Both the position numbers and the translations under genes were made by a program. DNA of 64,000 nucleotides from Saccharicrinis fermentans DSM 9555 = JCM 21142 (GTDB taxonomy: Bacteria > Bacteroidota > Bacteroidia > Bacteroidales > Marinilabiliaceae): positions 4,647,980-4,711,979 of the forward strand of contig NZ_KI912107.1 of NCBI RefSeq assembly GCF_000517085.1, given 5' to 3'. The stretch's first letter is position 1. Each line of letters begins with the position of its first letter. Below, piece after piece: positions 44,525-52,460 of the stretch. Under the pieces are notes generated by a model. It was given only the letters and a program-made list of their open reading frames with translations, was not told the origin of the DNA and made no database searches.

Positions 44525-45316
44525 TTATAGCTTCCCAAGTTTATTTTTGAGGCCTTTATGTTCGGTCAAATCACAGCTAAAAGATCCCACTTTTAGGTTG
44601 ACCTTTGCTTTAATGGGAATCCTATTTTTGTCACGTGTTACCCAAACCTTCATGTCTTCTTCTGTTTCAAAAACACGTCCCACTTCTGTTACGGGATGAA
44701 AAAGATAACACTCTCTATTTCCGAAGGCTGTAGAAATTCTTTCATTGCCCATGTATTTAATTTTTAGAGGGAAAATTTCGTCACTAAAATAGGTGGTGAA
44801 CTCTAATATGTCACCCACTTTCATGGCGTCGTTAAACTTATATCTACGGGCGTAGTAAAAAGCAGATACAATATCATGTATAGTGGGTGGAACTCTTACA
44901 TTCCCTGATTTTTTACTGTGGATCGTGATGGAATCATCATGTAAGGTAGTGTAATCGTAGGTGACTTCGTTGTAGTATTTGTAGCGTCCCTCTCTTATGT
45001 CTCGCACTGACTTTAAGGGTTGATCTGATGTTGGATCAATATAGCTGATGTAGGTGTCCCGGACTTTAAAGATAGCGTCTACCATGCCAGATGTTTTGGC
45101 AAACAGTTTTAGTTCTTGGGTGTGAGTTCCTTCCCATAGGGTATCTTTCACGGTGAATGAAATGTAACCGCCTTTTATGAAGCCGTATTTGAGACTGTAT
45201 GTTAATTTTTCACCGGACTGATAAGTCTGGTTCTCACCGGTGCTGGGCTTGTTTTGAGCTGTAAGATTAACAACGCCCAATAACAGCAGTACTATAAAGG
45301 TGATGTGATGATGCAT
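44525..45316 (-). CDS. DUF3108 exported protein
   Basis: 263 residues. Signal peptide MHHHITFIVLLLLGVVNLTAQ suggests ATG 45316 as the start (45343 also possible). The mature part begins YQSGEKLTYSLKYGFIKGGYISFTV, the DUF3108 signature of a beta-rich envelope protein, and contains VRDTYISYIDPTSDQPLKS, YFSDEIFPLKIKYMG and VWVTRDKNRIPIKAKVNLKV. It may fold as a lipocalin- or barrel-like periplasmic protein; function unknown. It starts 44 bases after tsaB and lies 124 bases before efp on the same strand. Confidence 0.87.
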   Translation of the reverse strand: MHHHITFIVLLLLGVVNLTAQNKPSTGENQTYQSGEKLTYSLKYGFIKGGYISFTVKDTLWEGTHTQELKLFAKTSGMVDAIFKVRDTYISYIDPTSDQPLKSVRDIREGRYKYYNEVTYDYTTLHDDSITIHSKKSGNVRVPPTIHDIVSAFYYARRYKFNDAMKVGDILEFTTYFSDEIFPLKIKYMGNERISTAFGNRECYLFHPVTEVGRVFETEEDMKVWVTRDKNRIPIKAKVNLKVGSFSCDLTEHKGLKNKLGKL

Positions 45317-45360
45317 AACAGACAATTTGATGGGATGAAGCATGAGCGATCATGCTATTT

Positions 45361-46068
45361 TTATAAAACCTTTTTTTTAGGAGTGGTTGCTACAAAATCT
45401 TTAAGGTAAAAAGGCTCAAAATAAGCAGTATCTTCAAAATCTGATTCTTCAAATTTTCGGTGGGCAAGGAGAACCATATTTGAAGCCAAGGGCGCCTGGG
45501 CATCTAAAAATAGCGCATTGGGATGCACAATGGTTTCCTTACATTTTTCTGCTCCATCGCCCAAAAATACGATGTGATGATGATGGAGTATTGCTTGGTA
45601 GCTGGTTTCGTCTATGATTTTGGCATTAATTTTTTCAACCAGCTTTAGCTTGGTATCGAACAAGGCTGTATACACTTCCATTCTACGGGCATCTATCATG
45701 GGGCAATACAGTGTATCTGGCTTTGTTTTGTCCGCGAGGTCAGGGTGGTTAATCACTGCCTGTGCCAAACATTCCAATGAAGTAATCGCAATCAATGGTT
45801 TATTGAGTGCATAGCAAATGCCCTTGGCTACAGAAACGCCAATGCGTAACCCTGTATAGGAGCCCGGACCACTGCTTACGGCAACAGCATCAATGTCCTG
45901 AATGCTTAAATCCGGTAGGCTCTTAAATAAATCCTGTATAAAAACGGTTAGGTGCGTTGCATGAGAGTTGGCTTCAAAAAGTTCCTTTTTAGCCAAAATG
46001 GTACTGTTGTTGGATAAACACACCGAACATACTTTGGTGGATGTTTCCAGAGAAAGAATGATTGCCAT
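45361..46068 (-). CDS. tsaB: tRNA threonylcarbamoyladenosine biosynthesis protein TsaB
   Basis: 235-residue inactive Kae1/Qri7-like partner of TsaD in making t6A37 of ANN-decoding tRNAs. Visible blocks: LSLETSTKVCSVCLS at the N-terminus, VDAVAVSSGPGSYTGLRIGVSVAKGICYAL (listed in part, about 57-90) and MIDARRMEVYTALFD. The metal His pair of the TsaD type is absent, as usual for TsaB. It heads a minus-strand run with the DUF3108 gene. Confidence 0.93.
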   Translation of the reverse strand: MAIILSLETSTKVCSVCLSNNSTILAKKELFEANSHATHLTVFIQDLFKSLPDLSIQDIDAVAVSSGPGSYTGLRIGVSVAKGICYALNKPLIAITSLECLAQAVINHPDLADKTKPDTLYCPMIDARRMEVYTALFDTKLKLVEKINAKIIDETSYQAILHHHHIVFLGDGAEKCKETIVHPNALFLDAQAPLASNMVLLAHRKFEESDFEDTAYFEPFYLKDFVATTPKKKVL

Positions 46069-46494
46069 AAATATTTCGTGTTACTAAGTGTGCGAAAATA
46101 ATACTTTTTGTTTTGATTTGTCCCAATGGCCTTAAATAAAAAAAGAGTCGTTCTTTTGAAACGACTCCTTTTCTAACCTAAACCCTAATCTATGAAAAAA
46201 CTTACTCTTGCTTTATGGTACGCAGAAAGAAGCTATGTGTTACATGCTTTTTCTTTAAAGCCAGTTTTCTTTACGTTATTACTGTGTCAATAGCTGTATT
46301 GGAAGTAAACAAAGGCTGTGCCGAATGGGGTGCTGTGTTTATTATTTAACTTTAATTAACAAGAAAAGGACTAAAGTGTTACAGGTAGTTGGAATTGACT
46401 GGGCACTAGATGGAAATAAATTTGTAAACAAAGTGACCGTTTGCATATTTTGTTATTTTTGTGCTTTGACTTTTTACGCAACAAGAATGAATCA
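46069..46494. other. Divergent intergenic region with repeat copy 3
   Basis: 426 bases between tsaB (-) and the dCMP deaminase (+). The repeat copy at 46138-46205 is the only structured part; a -7-like TATTTTTG at 46454-46461 probably belongs to the promoter of the deaminase gene. Nothing else was recognised. Confidence 0.45.
46138..46205 (-). repeat. Repeated hairpin/start-like element, copy 3
   Basis: Hairpin GAGTCGTT/AACGACTC (46145-46167) joined to CCTAAACCCTAATC and TATGAAAAAACTTA. The minus strand again ends in a run of seven T residues (46138-46144). The ATG at 46192 opens a 33-codon frame (MKKLTLALWYAERSYVL). The start-like block equals copy 1 at nearly every position although the hairpin arms differ. 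Confidence 0.45.
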
Positions 46495-46935
46495 ATGAAC
46501 GAAAAAGACTTGCCTTCAGAAGAAAAACAAATTTTGTTGGATAAAAGATATTTGAGAATGGCTCATGTTTGGGCAGAGAATTCGTATTGCGAACGAAGAC
46601 AGGTTGGCGCATTACTTGTAAAAGAAAAAATGATTATTAGTGATGGTTATAACGGAACGCCATCTGGTTTTGAGAACAGCTGCGAGGATGAGAACAATAT
46701 TACCAAGCCATACGTTTTGCATGCAGAGGCCAATGCAATAACTAAAGTGGCTCGTTCCAATAATAGTTCCGAAGGAGCCACGCTGTACGTCACATGTTCG
46801 CCATGTATTGAATGCGCTAAGCTGATCGTTCAAGCGGGTATTGTCCGGGTAGTTTATAATCAGAGATACCGGGTTGAGGATGGAATCAACTTATTAAAAC
46901 GTGCGCACATCGAAACAATACATATAGAGATGTAG
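46495..46935 (+). CDS. dCMP deaminase family protein (ComEB-like)
   Basis: 146-residue zinc deaminase. Zinc and catalytic motifs: VLHAEANAI (His and catalytic Glu) and CSPCIECAKLIVQAGI (two zinc Cys); SDGYNGTPSGFENSCEDE binds substrate. It deaminates deoxycytidylate to dUMP, feeding thymidylate synthesis; ComEB homologues are also linked to competence. ATG 46495 is chosen because the longer frame adds an unrelated hydrophobic tail. It lies 25 bases before the S41 protease gene. Confidence 0.92.
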   Translation: MNEKDLPSEEKQILLDKRYLRMAHVWAENSYCERRQVGALLVKEKMIISDGYNGTPSGFENSCEDENNITKPYVLHAEANAITKVARSNNSSEGATLYVTCSPCIECAKLIVQAGIVRVVYNQRYRVEDGINLLKRAHIETIHIEM

Positions 46936-46960
46936 GTGCCAAAGAAATAGTAAAATAAAT

Positions 46961-48571
46961 ATGATGAGTTATAAGAATACGAAAAGACAAATATTTCAGC
47001 CAATACTACTGGCCTTGATACTAATAGTAGGTATTTTTATTGGCTATGTGGTTTTGCCCGGGAAAATGGGTAAAAAGAATCCATTGGTGATTTATCCACA
47101 GACCAATAAGATAGAAGCAATTCTTAATTTGATAGAAGAAGAGTATGTGGATACGGTTGATACACATGCATTGCAAGAGGAGATGATTCCTGAAATGTTA
47201 AAGAAATTAGATCCTCACACTGTTTATATTCCAGCCAAAGATTTGAAAAATGTGAACGAAGAGCTTTCCAGTGAGTTCGGAGGTATCGGGGTGCAGTTTA
47301 ATATTCACAAGGACACGGTCATGGTGATAGCTGTGATTCCGGGTGGACCATCGGAAAAAGTAGGTATTTTACCCGGAGACAGAATTGTGTCAGTTAATGA
47401 CTCTTCCATAGCAGGTAATGGTATTAAAAACGCTGTAGTTCTAAGGCTTCTTAGAGGGGAGATGGGAACTGGTGTTAAGGTGGGAGTCATTCGTCGAAAC
47501 CTGAAAGAACCTATTCATTTTGATATTACACGGGGTAAAATCCCCATGTACAGCGTCGATGTATCTTATATGGTAACAGATGAGATTGGTTATATTAAAG
47601 TGAACCGTTTTGCAGCCAATACCTACAGTGAATTTTTAACAGCCTTGGCAAAATTAAAAGCCAGTAGCAGTAAGAAACTCATCATTGATTTTCGTGGTAA
47701 TTCAGGTGGTTACCTGGAGGTGGCTATTAATCTTTGTAATGAATTTTTGCATAATGGTGATATGATCGTGTATACCGAAGGTAAATCCAATCCGCGCCAG
47801 GAAGTGCATGCCAATGGGAAAGGTACTTGTCAGGATACCGAGATTGCAGTGTTGGTGGATGAGTTTTCGGCTTCGGCCAGTGAAATATTTGCAGGTGCCA
47901 TTCAGGATAATGATAGAGGTATTGTGGTGGGACGTAGAACTTTTGGGAAGGGTTTGGTTCAAAATCAGATTCCTCTACTTGACGGATCTGCATTGCGTTT
48001 GACCATATCTAGGTATTATACGCCTGCTGGAAGATGTATACAGAAACCTTATGATAATGGGAATGAAGAGTATTATAAGGATATTATTGAACGTTTTCAA
48101 CATGGTGAATTCTTTAATAGAGACAGTATAAGTGTAAATGACTCTTTGGCTTACAAAACCAAAAATGGTCGTACCGTTTATGGGGGTGGAGGTATTATGC
48201 CCGATTATTTTGTTCCTCGTGATACAACGGCCTTAACAGAGTATTATTATCGTGTTAGAGAGAATGGATTGATCTATAGGTTTGCACTGGAATATACTGA
48301 TAACAATAGATCTATAATGGAGCAGTTTACTAAGGTTGAGGAAGTGAAAAGGTATTTGAATGAACAGCCAATATTGAAGGCCTTTAAGTCTTTTGCTTCA
48401 AAAGAAGGTGTGAAGTTGAACAGGAAGCAATTTAAGATTTCTGAGCATTTGATCGATACCGAAATAAAAGCATATATCGCAAGAAATATTATCGATAATG
48501 ATGGATTTTATCCCATATTGGGAGAGGTGGATGAAGTTCTGCAAAATGCAGTGCAACAGCTCGAGAAATAA
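46961..48571 (+). CDS. S41 family C-terminal processing peptidase
   Basis: 536-residue CtpA/Prc-type periplasmic protease. An N-terminal membrane anchor (ILLALILIVGIFIGYVVL) precedes a PDZ domain (FGGIGVQFNIHKDTVMVI ... GGPSEKVGILPGDRIVSVND) and the peptidase domain: IDFRGNSGGYLEVAINLC, DEFSASASEIFAGAIQD (catalytic Ser) and GRRTFGKGLVQ (catalytic Lys). It cleaves C-terminal tails of exported proteins. It is probably transcribed with the preceding deaminase. The C-terminal extension of about 150 residues after the catalytic core is usual in Bacteroidota members. Confidence 0.94.
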   Translation: MMSYKNTKRQIFQPILLALILIVGIFIGYVVLPGKMGKKNPLVIYPQTNKIEAILNLIEEEYVDTVDTHALQEEMIPEMLKKLDPHTVYIPAKDLKNVNEELSSEFGGIGVQFNIHKDTVMVIAVIPGGPSEKVGILPGDRIVSVNDSSIAGNGIKNAVVLRLLRGEMGTGVKVGVIRRNLKEPIHFDITRGKIPMYSVDVSYMVTDEIGYIKVNRFAANTYSEFLTALAKLKASSSKKLIIDFRGNSGGYLEVAINLCNEFLHNGDMIVYTEGKSNPRQEVHANGKGTCQDTEIAVLVDEFSASASEIFAGAIQDNDRGIVVGRRTFGKGLVQNQIPLLDGSALRLTISRYYTPAGRCIQKPYDNGNEEYYKDIIERFQHGEFFNRDSISVNDSLAYKTKNGRTVYGGGGIMPDYFVPRDTTALTEYYYRVRENGLIYRFALEYTDNNRSIMEQFTKVEEVKRYLNEQPILKAFKSFASKEGVKLNRKQFKISEHLIDTEIKAYIARNIIDNDGFYPILGEVDEVLQNAVQQLEK

Positions 48572-48815
48572 GGCGAGTGAAGGCTTTAGTTGGCCACAAG
48601 AAAGGATGCGCAACTGAATGTCCTTTCAGAGTGGTTATAAGCTGATGGAACCGGTCGTGATAGAGTCCTTTTTGTTGCTTAAGTGACTTTTGTGACAGGT
48701 TTCATCTTATGCGCAAAAATAGTTTTTGGCATATGTGTAATTCGATGTCTTTTGTTGGTGAAACAAGTGCCGTATTTCGGTTTGTAGCATTGAATATCAT
48801 GTCAATGGAAAGTAT

Positions 48816-48823
48816 TATCTTTG
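48816..48823 (+). promoter_or_regulatory. Candidate -7 box for the DUF4834 gene
   Basis: TATCTTTG, 16 bases before the start codon, with a TTG (48790-48792) at a slightly long spacing of 23 bases. Confidence 0.35.
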
Positions 48824-48839
48824 CAAAAAGAATTATGTT

Positions 48840-49091
48840 ATGGGAGTACTGAGGGCGATTATAATATTGGTCGCGTTTTATTATTTATTTCGTTTTATAG
48901 GAAGGATAGTCCTACCTTTTTTGTTAGCGAAAGGGATGAGTAAAATGAGTAAGCAATATCAGAGACAACAGAATTTTAGAGACCAACAAAAAAGGGAAGA
49001 AGGAAAAATGACAATTCGCAAGAATTCGAAAAACAAAAAGATAGTAGATGCTGACCTGGGAGAATATACCGATTTTGAGGAAGTGAAATAA
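48840..49091 (+). CDS. DUF4834 small membrane protein
   Basis: 83 residues. One membrane helix at the N-terminus (MGVLRAIIILVAFYYLFRFI and following residues to about 30), then a basic cytoplasmic tail with many Lys, Arg and Gln (KMSKQYQRQQNFRDQQKREE) and an acidic end (DADLGEYTDFEEVK). This is the DUF4834 pattern, restricted to Bacteroidota; function unknown. Confidence 0.75.
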   Translation: MGVLRAIIILVAFYYLFRFIGRIVLPFLLAKGMSKMSKQYQRQQNFRDQQKREEGKMTIRKNSKNKKIVDADLGEYTDFEEVK

Positions 49092-49292
49092 GTATTCCCA
49101 GTTTTTTATTTTATGGCTGACGTCCCTTTCCTTGGGTCTGCTCAATAGATCCGGATGTGATGAAATAGTAGGCTTTAGGTATCATTTGTGTAGGGCGAAT
49201 ATGGCATTAATCAAACAAATTAGTCCAATTGTTGTTGCTTGTTATTAGTTAATTGGTTATATTTTGAATCAATTTGTTAACAAGCCTTAAGT

Positions 49293-50717
49293 ATGGATTT
49301 TCCTTTATTTCATCTTGATTTCATGGGTAACCGGATGCTGGTTGCTGTGATTGCCATTTTACATGTTCTGATAAATCATGCCATTGCGGTGGGTTTTATT
49401 CCTTTGGTTACCCTAATGGAGTACTTAGGGTACAAGACTGCAGACCCAGAGAAAAGTGCCCACTGGGACAAATTTTCTTATAAGCTATTGTTTGTGTCGT
49501 TTGTGATAACCACCACTGTGGGTGCCCTTACTGGCGTTGGAATTTGGTTTGCAGCAGCCTTGGTGAACCCGGCTTCCATTGCCAGCTTAATAAGGGTTTT
49601 TTATATGGCTTGGTTTACGGAGTGGCTTGTTTTCGTTACGGAGGTGGGAATGATTATGCTTTATTTTTTGAGCTGGAAAAGAGCGAAGAAAAGCAGAAAG
49701 TCCAAAAAACAACATATTATTTTCGGTGCCTTACTGTCTATGTTCTCGTGGTTTACGATGGCTATCATCGTGGCCATACTTGGTTTTATGATGGATCCGG
49801 GTAACTGGAATGCCGATAATACATTTTGGTCAGGAGTGCTCAATCCTATGTATATGCCACAACTGGTTTTTAGAACCGGTTTAGCCATGATGATGGGAGG
49901 TGTATTTGCTTTGTTTCTTTCGTCCTTTTTTCTCAACAAGAAGGATCCCATTAAGGTTCCTGCCACTAGGATAATGAGTCTTTGGACTTTGTACTGGACT
50001 CCCGTCGCCCTACTGGGGGCTTTTATTTATTATATAAAAATACCCACTTTTATGGTGGGTAACCTGCCTGTTGCTTTAGGAACACAGGCATATCAGGATT
50101 GGTATGGGTCGTTAAAATATATCATGATAGGTGGAGTGGGGTTGGCTGTGCTTGTTAGTTTGCTTTTGCTTTGGCGACCACATAAATTTCCTAGGTTCTG
50201 GCTTTGGGTGCCGTTGGTTGTTCTGTTTGGGTTTTTAGGTACATTTGAACGCTTGCGGGAATTCATTCGTAAACCTTATGTAATAGCCGATTATATGTAT
50301 GCCAATGGACTGTTAAAACAAGATTATCCCTTGTATAAACGAGATGGTATTTTGCCGCACTCTTCTTTTGTAAGTACGCCTAAAGTTACTGAGCGAAACA
50401 AATTAGAGGCCGGACAAAATGTTTTTTTGATAGCTTGTACCAGATGTCATACTACACATGGAGTTAATTCCATTGTTTATAATTTCGAAAATATGTATGG
50501 TAGTGATAAACCCTTGAATACAGCTGCCATGAAGGCTTATATTGAGGGTATGCACAATGTGAAAACATATATGCCCCCATTTCCGGGTAATGAGGCAGAG
50601 CTGGATGCATTGGTGGCATATATCAAGTCTTTACAGTCGTATCCTCATAAGTTAGAGGGTGCACAAATAAATGGAACAGCCACCAACCCGTATAAGATAA
50701 ATGATACGGATGAGTAG
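49293..50717 (+). CDS. Cytochrome bd-like oxidase subunit I with C-terminal haem c domain
   Basis: 474 residues. About nine membrane helices resemble CydA: ILHVLINHAIAVGFIPLVTL (with the b595-type His), FVITTTVGALTGVGIWFAA, and MAWFTEWLVFVTEVGMIM with two Glu like the proton-channel pair. The stretch FRTGLAMMMGGVFALFL has Arg where CydA carries the b558 ligand His, and no quinol-binding Q-loop is seen. After residue 380 a periplasmic class I cytochrome c follows: CTRCHTTHG with MPPFPG as likely Met ligand. It probably takes electrons through haem c. This is a CydA-superfamily member, distinct from classical CydAB. The partner gene follows after 50 bases. Confidence 0.8.
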   Translation: MDFPLFHLDFMGNRMLVAVIAILHVLINHAIAVGFIPLVTLMEYLGYKTADPEKSAHWDKFSYKLLFVSFVITTTVGALTGVGIWFAAALVNPASIASLIRVFYMAWFTEWLVFVTEVGMIMLYFLSWKRAKKSRKSKKQHIIFGALLSMFSWFTMAIIVAILGFMMDPGNWNADNTFWSGVLNPMYMPQLVFRTGLAMMMGGVFALFLSSFFLNKKDPIKVPATRIMSLWTLYWTPVALLGAFIYYIKIPTFMVGNLPVALGTQAYQDWYGSLKYIMIGGVGLAVLVSLLLLWRPHKFPRFWLWVPLVVLFGFLGTFERLREFIRKPYVIADYMYANGLLKQDYPLYKRDGILPHSSFVSTPKVTERNKLEAGQNVFLIACTRCHTTHGVNSIVYNFENMYGSDKPLNTAAMKAYIEGMHNVKTYMPPFPGNEAELDALVAYIKSLQSYPHKLEGAQINGTATNPYKINDTDE

Positions 50718-50767
50718 TCTATCTTTTTTAGTTAGAATAGTAATAACCAAGTAAAATAAACACACCT

Positions 50768-52075
50768 ATGTTTGCTCAACTACAACTTGTGCCCAAAGAT
50801 ATTCCTTTACCACTGCCTCTTCCCGAAGAGGTTTTAATTGTTTTGTTGGTAGCCTCCTTTTTATTGCATATTCTATTTGTAAATTTAATGGTGGGAGGTT
50901 CTATCTTAACGCTTTGGTACGAAATAAGAGGATTGAAAGATAAAAAATATGATGCTTTGGCTTATCAAATCGCACAGACGATTACTGTCAATAAAAGTTT
51001 AGCTGTGGTGCTCGGTGTGGCTCCTTTGCTTTCTATCAATGTGTTGTACACTATTTATTTTTATTCAGCTAATGCATTAACGGGTAAATATTGGATCATG
51101 CTGGTTCCACTGGTGGCATTTGTATTTTTGCTATTATATGCTCATAAATATTCGTGGAAGACGCTGGAGCATAACAAACCCTTGCATATATCCATATTGG
51201 CTGTGGCTGTAGCTTGTTTTTTGTTTATCCCTTTTGTATTTCTGGCCAATATTAATTTAATGTTGTTCCCTGAAAAATGGGGTGAGGTTCATGGTTTTTT
51301 ATCTACGCTGGCTTTGCCCAATGTATTGCCGCGCTATTTCCATTTCTTGGTGGCTTCGTTGGCTGTTACTGGTTTGTTCTTGTTTTATTTTATCAGTAGA
51401 AAAAGTTACGAATTCAAAGAAAACCTGGGTGCGTTTACTCGATATGATCTGCAAAAGAAATTTTATTCTCTGGCCTTTGGTACTACCACTTCACAGTTTT
51501 TATTTGGTTCACTGGTGTTTCTAACTTTGCCTTCGAAAGGAATAGATTGGAATTTGTTTTGGATTATATCGGGTGGTGTTGGTTTTGCCATTCCAGCGAT
51601 GATTTTAATGTGGCAGGAAATTACTGGACCAAAGGAAAAGATTGGACGGCACTTTGTTAAGGTGGTTAGTTTGCTCACTATTACTATTGTTTTCATGGGG
51701 ACAGGACGCCATACTTATAGGGCCAATGCTTTGGAGCCTCACCAAAAAATGATGGCTGAGCGTACTGCCAGACATGGAGAAATGGTGAGACAAGCCACCT
51801 TGGAGGCGCAATCGGGTATGGGAGTTCAGTCTGATCTACCTCCCGGAGAGGCTTTGTTTAAACAATATTGTACGGTATGCCATAGGATTACGGAACGACT
51901 CGTGGGACCTCCGGTAACTGAGATGATAGAGGTGTATGCCGACGATTTTAATGGTTTCAAGCAGTGGGTTCGTAAACCTGGTCGCAAAAGAATGGATTAT
52001 CCTGCTATGACTGGTTTTCCACAGTTGACAGATGAGGAGTTAAAGGACTTGGGAAATTATATTTTTGAACAATAG
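50768..52075 (+). CDS. CydA-like membrane subunit with C-terminal haem c domain
   Basis: 435-residue partner of the previous gene. About nine helices: VLLVASFLLHILFVNLMVGG (His in helix 1), LAVVLGVAPLLSINVLYTIY, PRYFHFLVASLAVTGLFLFY (His at the place homologous to the b558-ligand region). The C-terminal domain has CTVCHRIT at about residue 368 and MDYPAMTGFPQLTDEELKDL with a candidate axial Met. The topology is parallel to subunit I, so the pair may be an ancient duplication forming a heterodimer. No typical cydB or cydX is present. Substrate (oxygen or another acceptor) is inferred, not shown. Confidence 0.72.
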   Translation: MFAQLQLVPKDIPLPLPLPEEVLIVLLVASFLLHILFVNLMVGGSILTLWYEIRGLKDKKYDALAYQIAQTITVNKSLAVVLGVAPLLSINVLYTIYFYSANALTGKYWIMLVPLVAFVFLLLYAHKYSWKTLEHNKPLHISILAVAVACFLFIPFVFLANINLMLFPEKWGEVHGFLSTLALPNVLPRYFHFLVASLAVTGLFLFYFISRKSYEFKENLGAFTRYDLQKKFYSLAFGTTTSQFLFGSLVFLTLPSKGIDWNLFWIISGGVGFAIPAMILMWQEITGPKEKIGRHFVKVVSLLTITIVFMGTGRHTYRANALEPHQKMMAERTARHGEMVRQATLEAQSGMGVQSDLPPGEALFKQYCTVCHRITERLVGPPVTEMIEVYADDFNGFKQWVRKPGRKRMDYPAMTGFPQLTDEELKDLGNYIFEQ

Positions 52076-52460
52076 GGGTTTGTCTAATTTACCACTGAAT
52101 TATTTGCTAAAAATATTAGATATACATAAACTGTTCTGGTAAAAAGTAAATGTTGCTGTTTATATGATCAAATAATTAGCGAAACTTCAGCAGACAATGT
52201 AATATTTCAATTGTTCAGTTGTGTATTCATTGATTTGCTTTAGTCGTGTCAATTTCTTGGATCCTAATTGTTTTAAGACCATATGCAACTCGCTTGGATT
52301 CATCACCCCCTGGGTGTGTAACAATTTCATGATGACAATTGACGAGTAAATTAACTCAGGGAATACATCGTAATATTCTGTTTGTTTAATTGGCTATCTT
52401 GCTAACATTTTTGTAGATTGTGGGCCTTTAAAAAACATTTAACCTTATACGCATTACTCT
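52076..52460. other. Intergenic region upstream of the alpha-2-macroglobulin gene
   Basis: 385 bases. No clear promoter was found. The main content is a minus-strand open frame at 52187-52390 described separately; the flanks are AT-rich. Confidence 0.4.
52187..52330 (-). CDS. Possible small protein on the minus strand (47 codons, extendable)
   Basis: From ATG 52330 the frame reads MKLLHTQGVMNPSELHMVLK then QLGSKKLTRLKQINEYTTEQ and LKYYIVC before TGA. The same frame stays open upstream to an ATT at 52390 (KQTEYYDVFPELIYSSIVI), and one TAG at 52394-52396 separates it from ATG 52408 (MLAR). The composition is protein-like, amphipathic and without low complexity, unlike shadow frames. It may be a short real gene, a start-mutated gene or a pseudogene. 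No family was recognised. Confidence 0.35.
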   Translation of the reverse strand: MKLLHTQGVMNPSELHMVLKQLGSKKLTRLKQINEYTTEQLKYYIVC

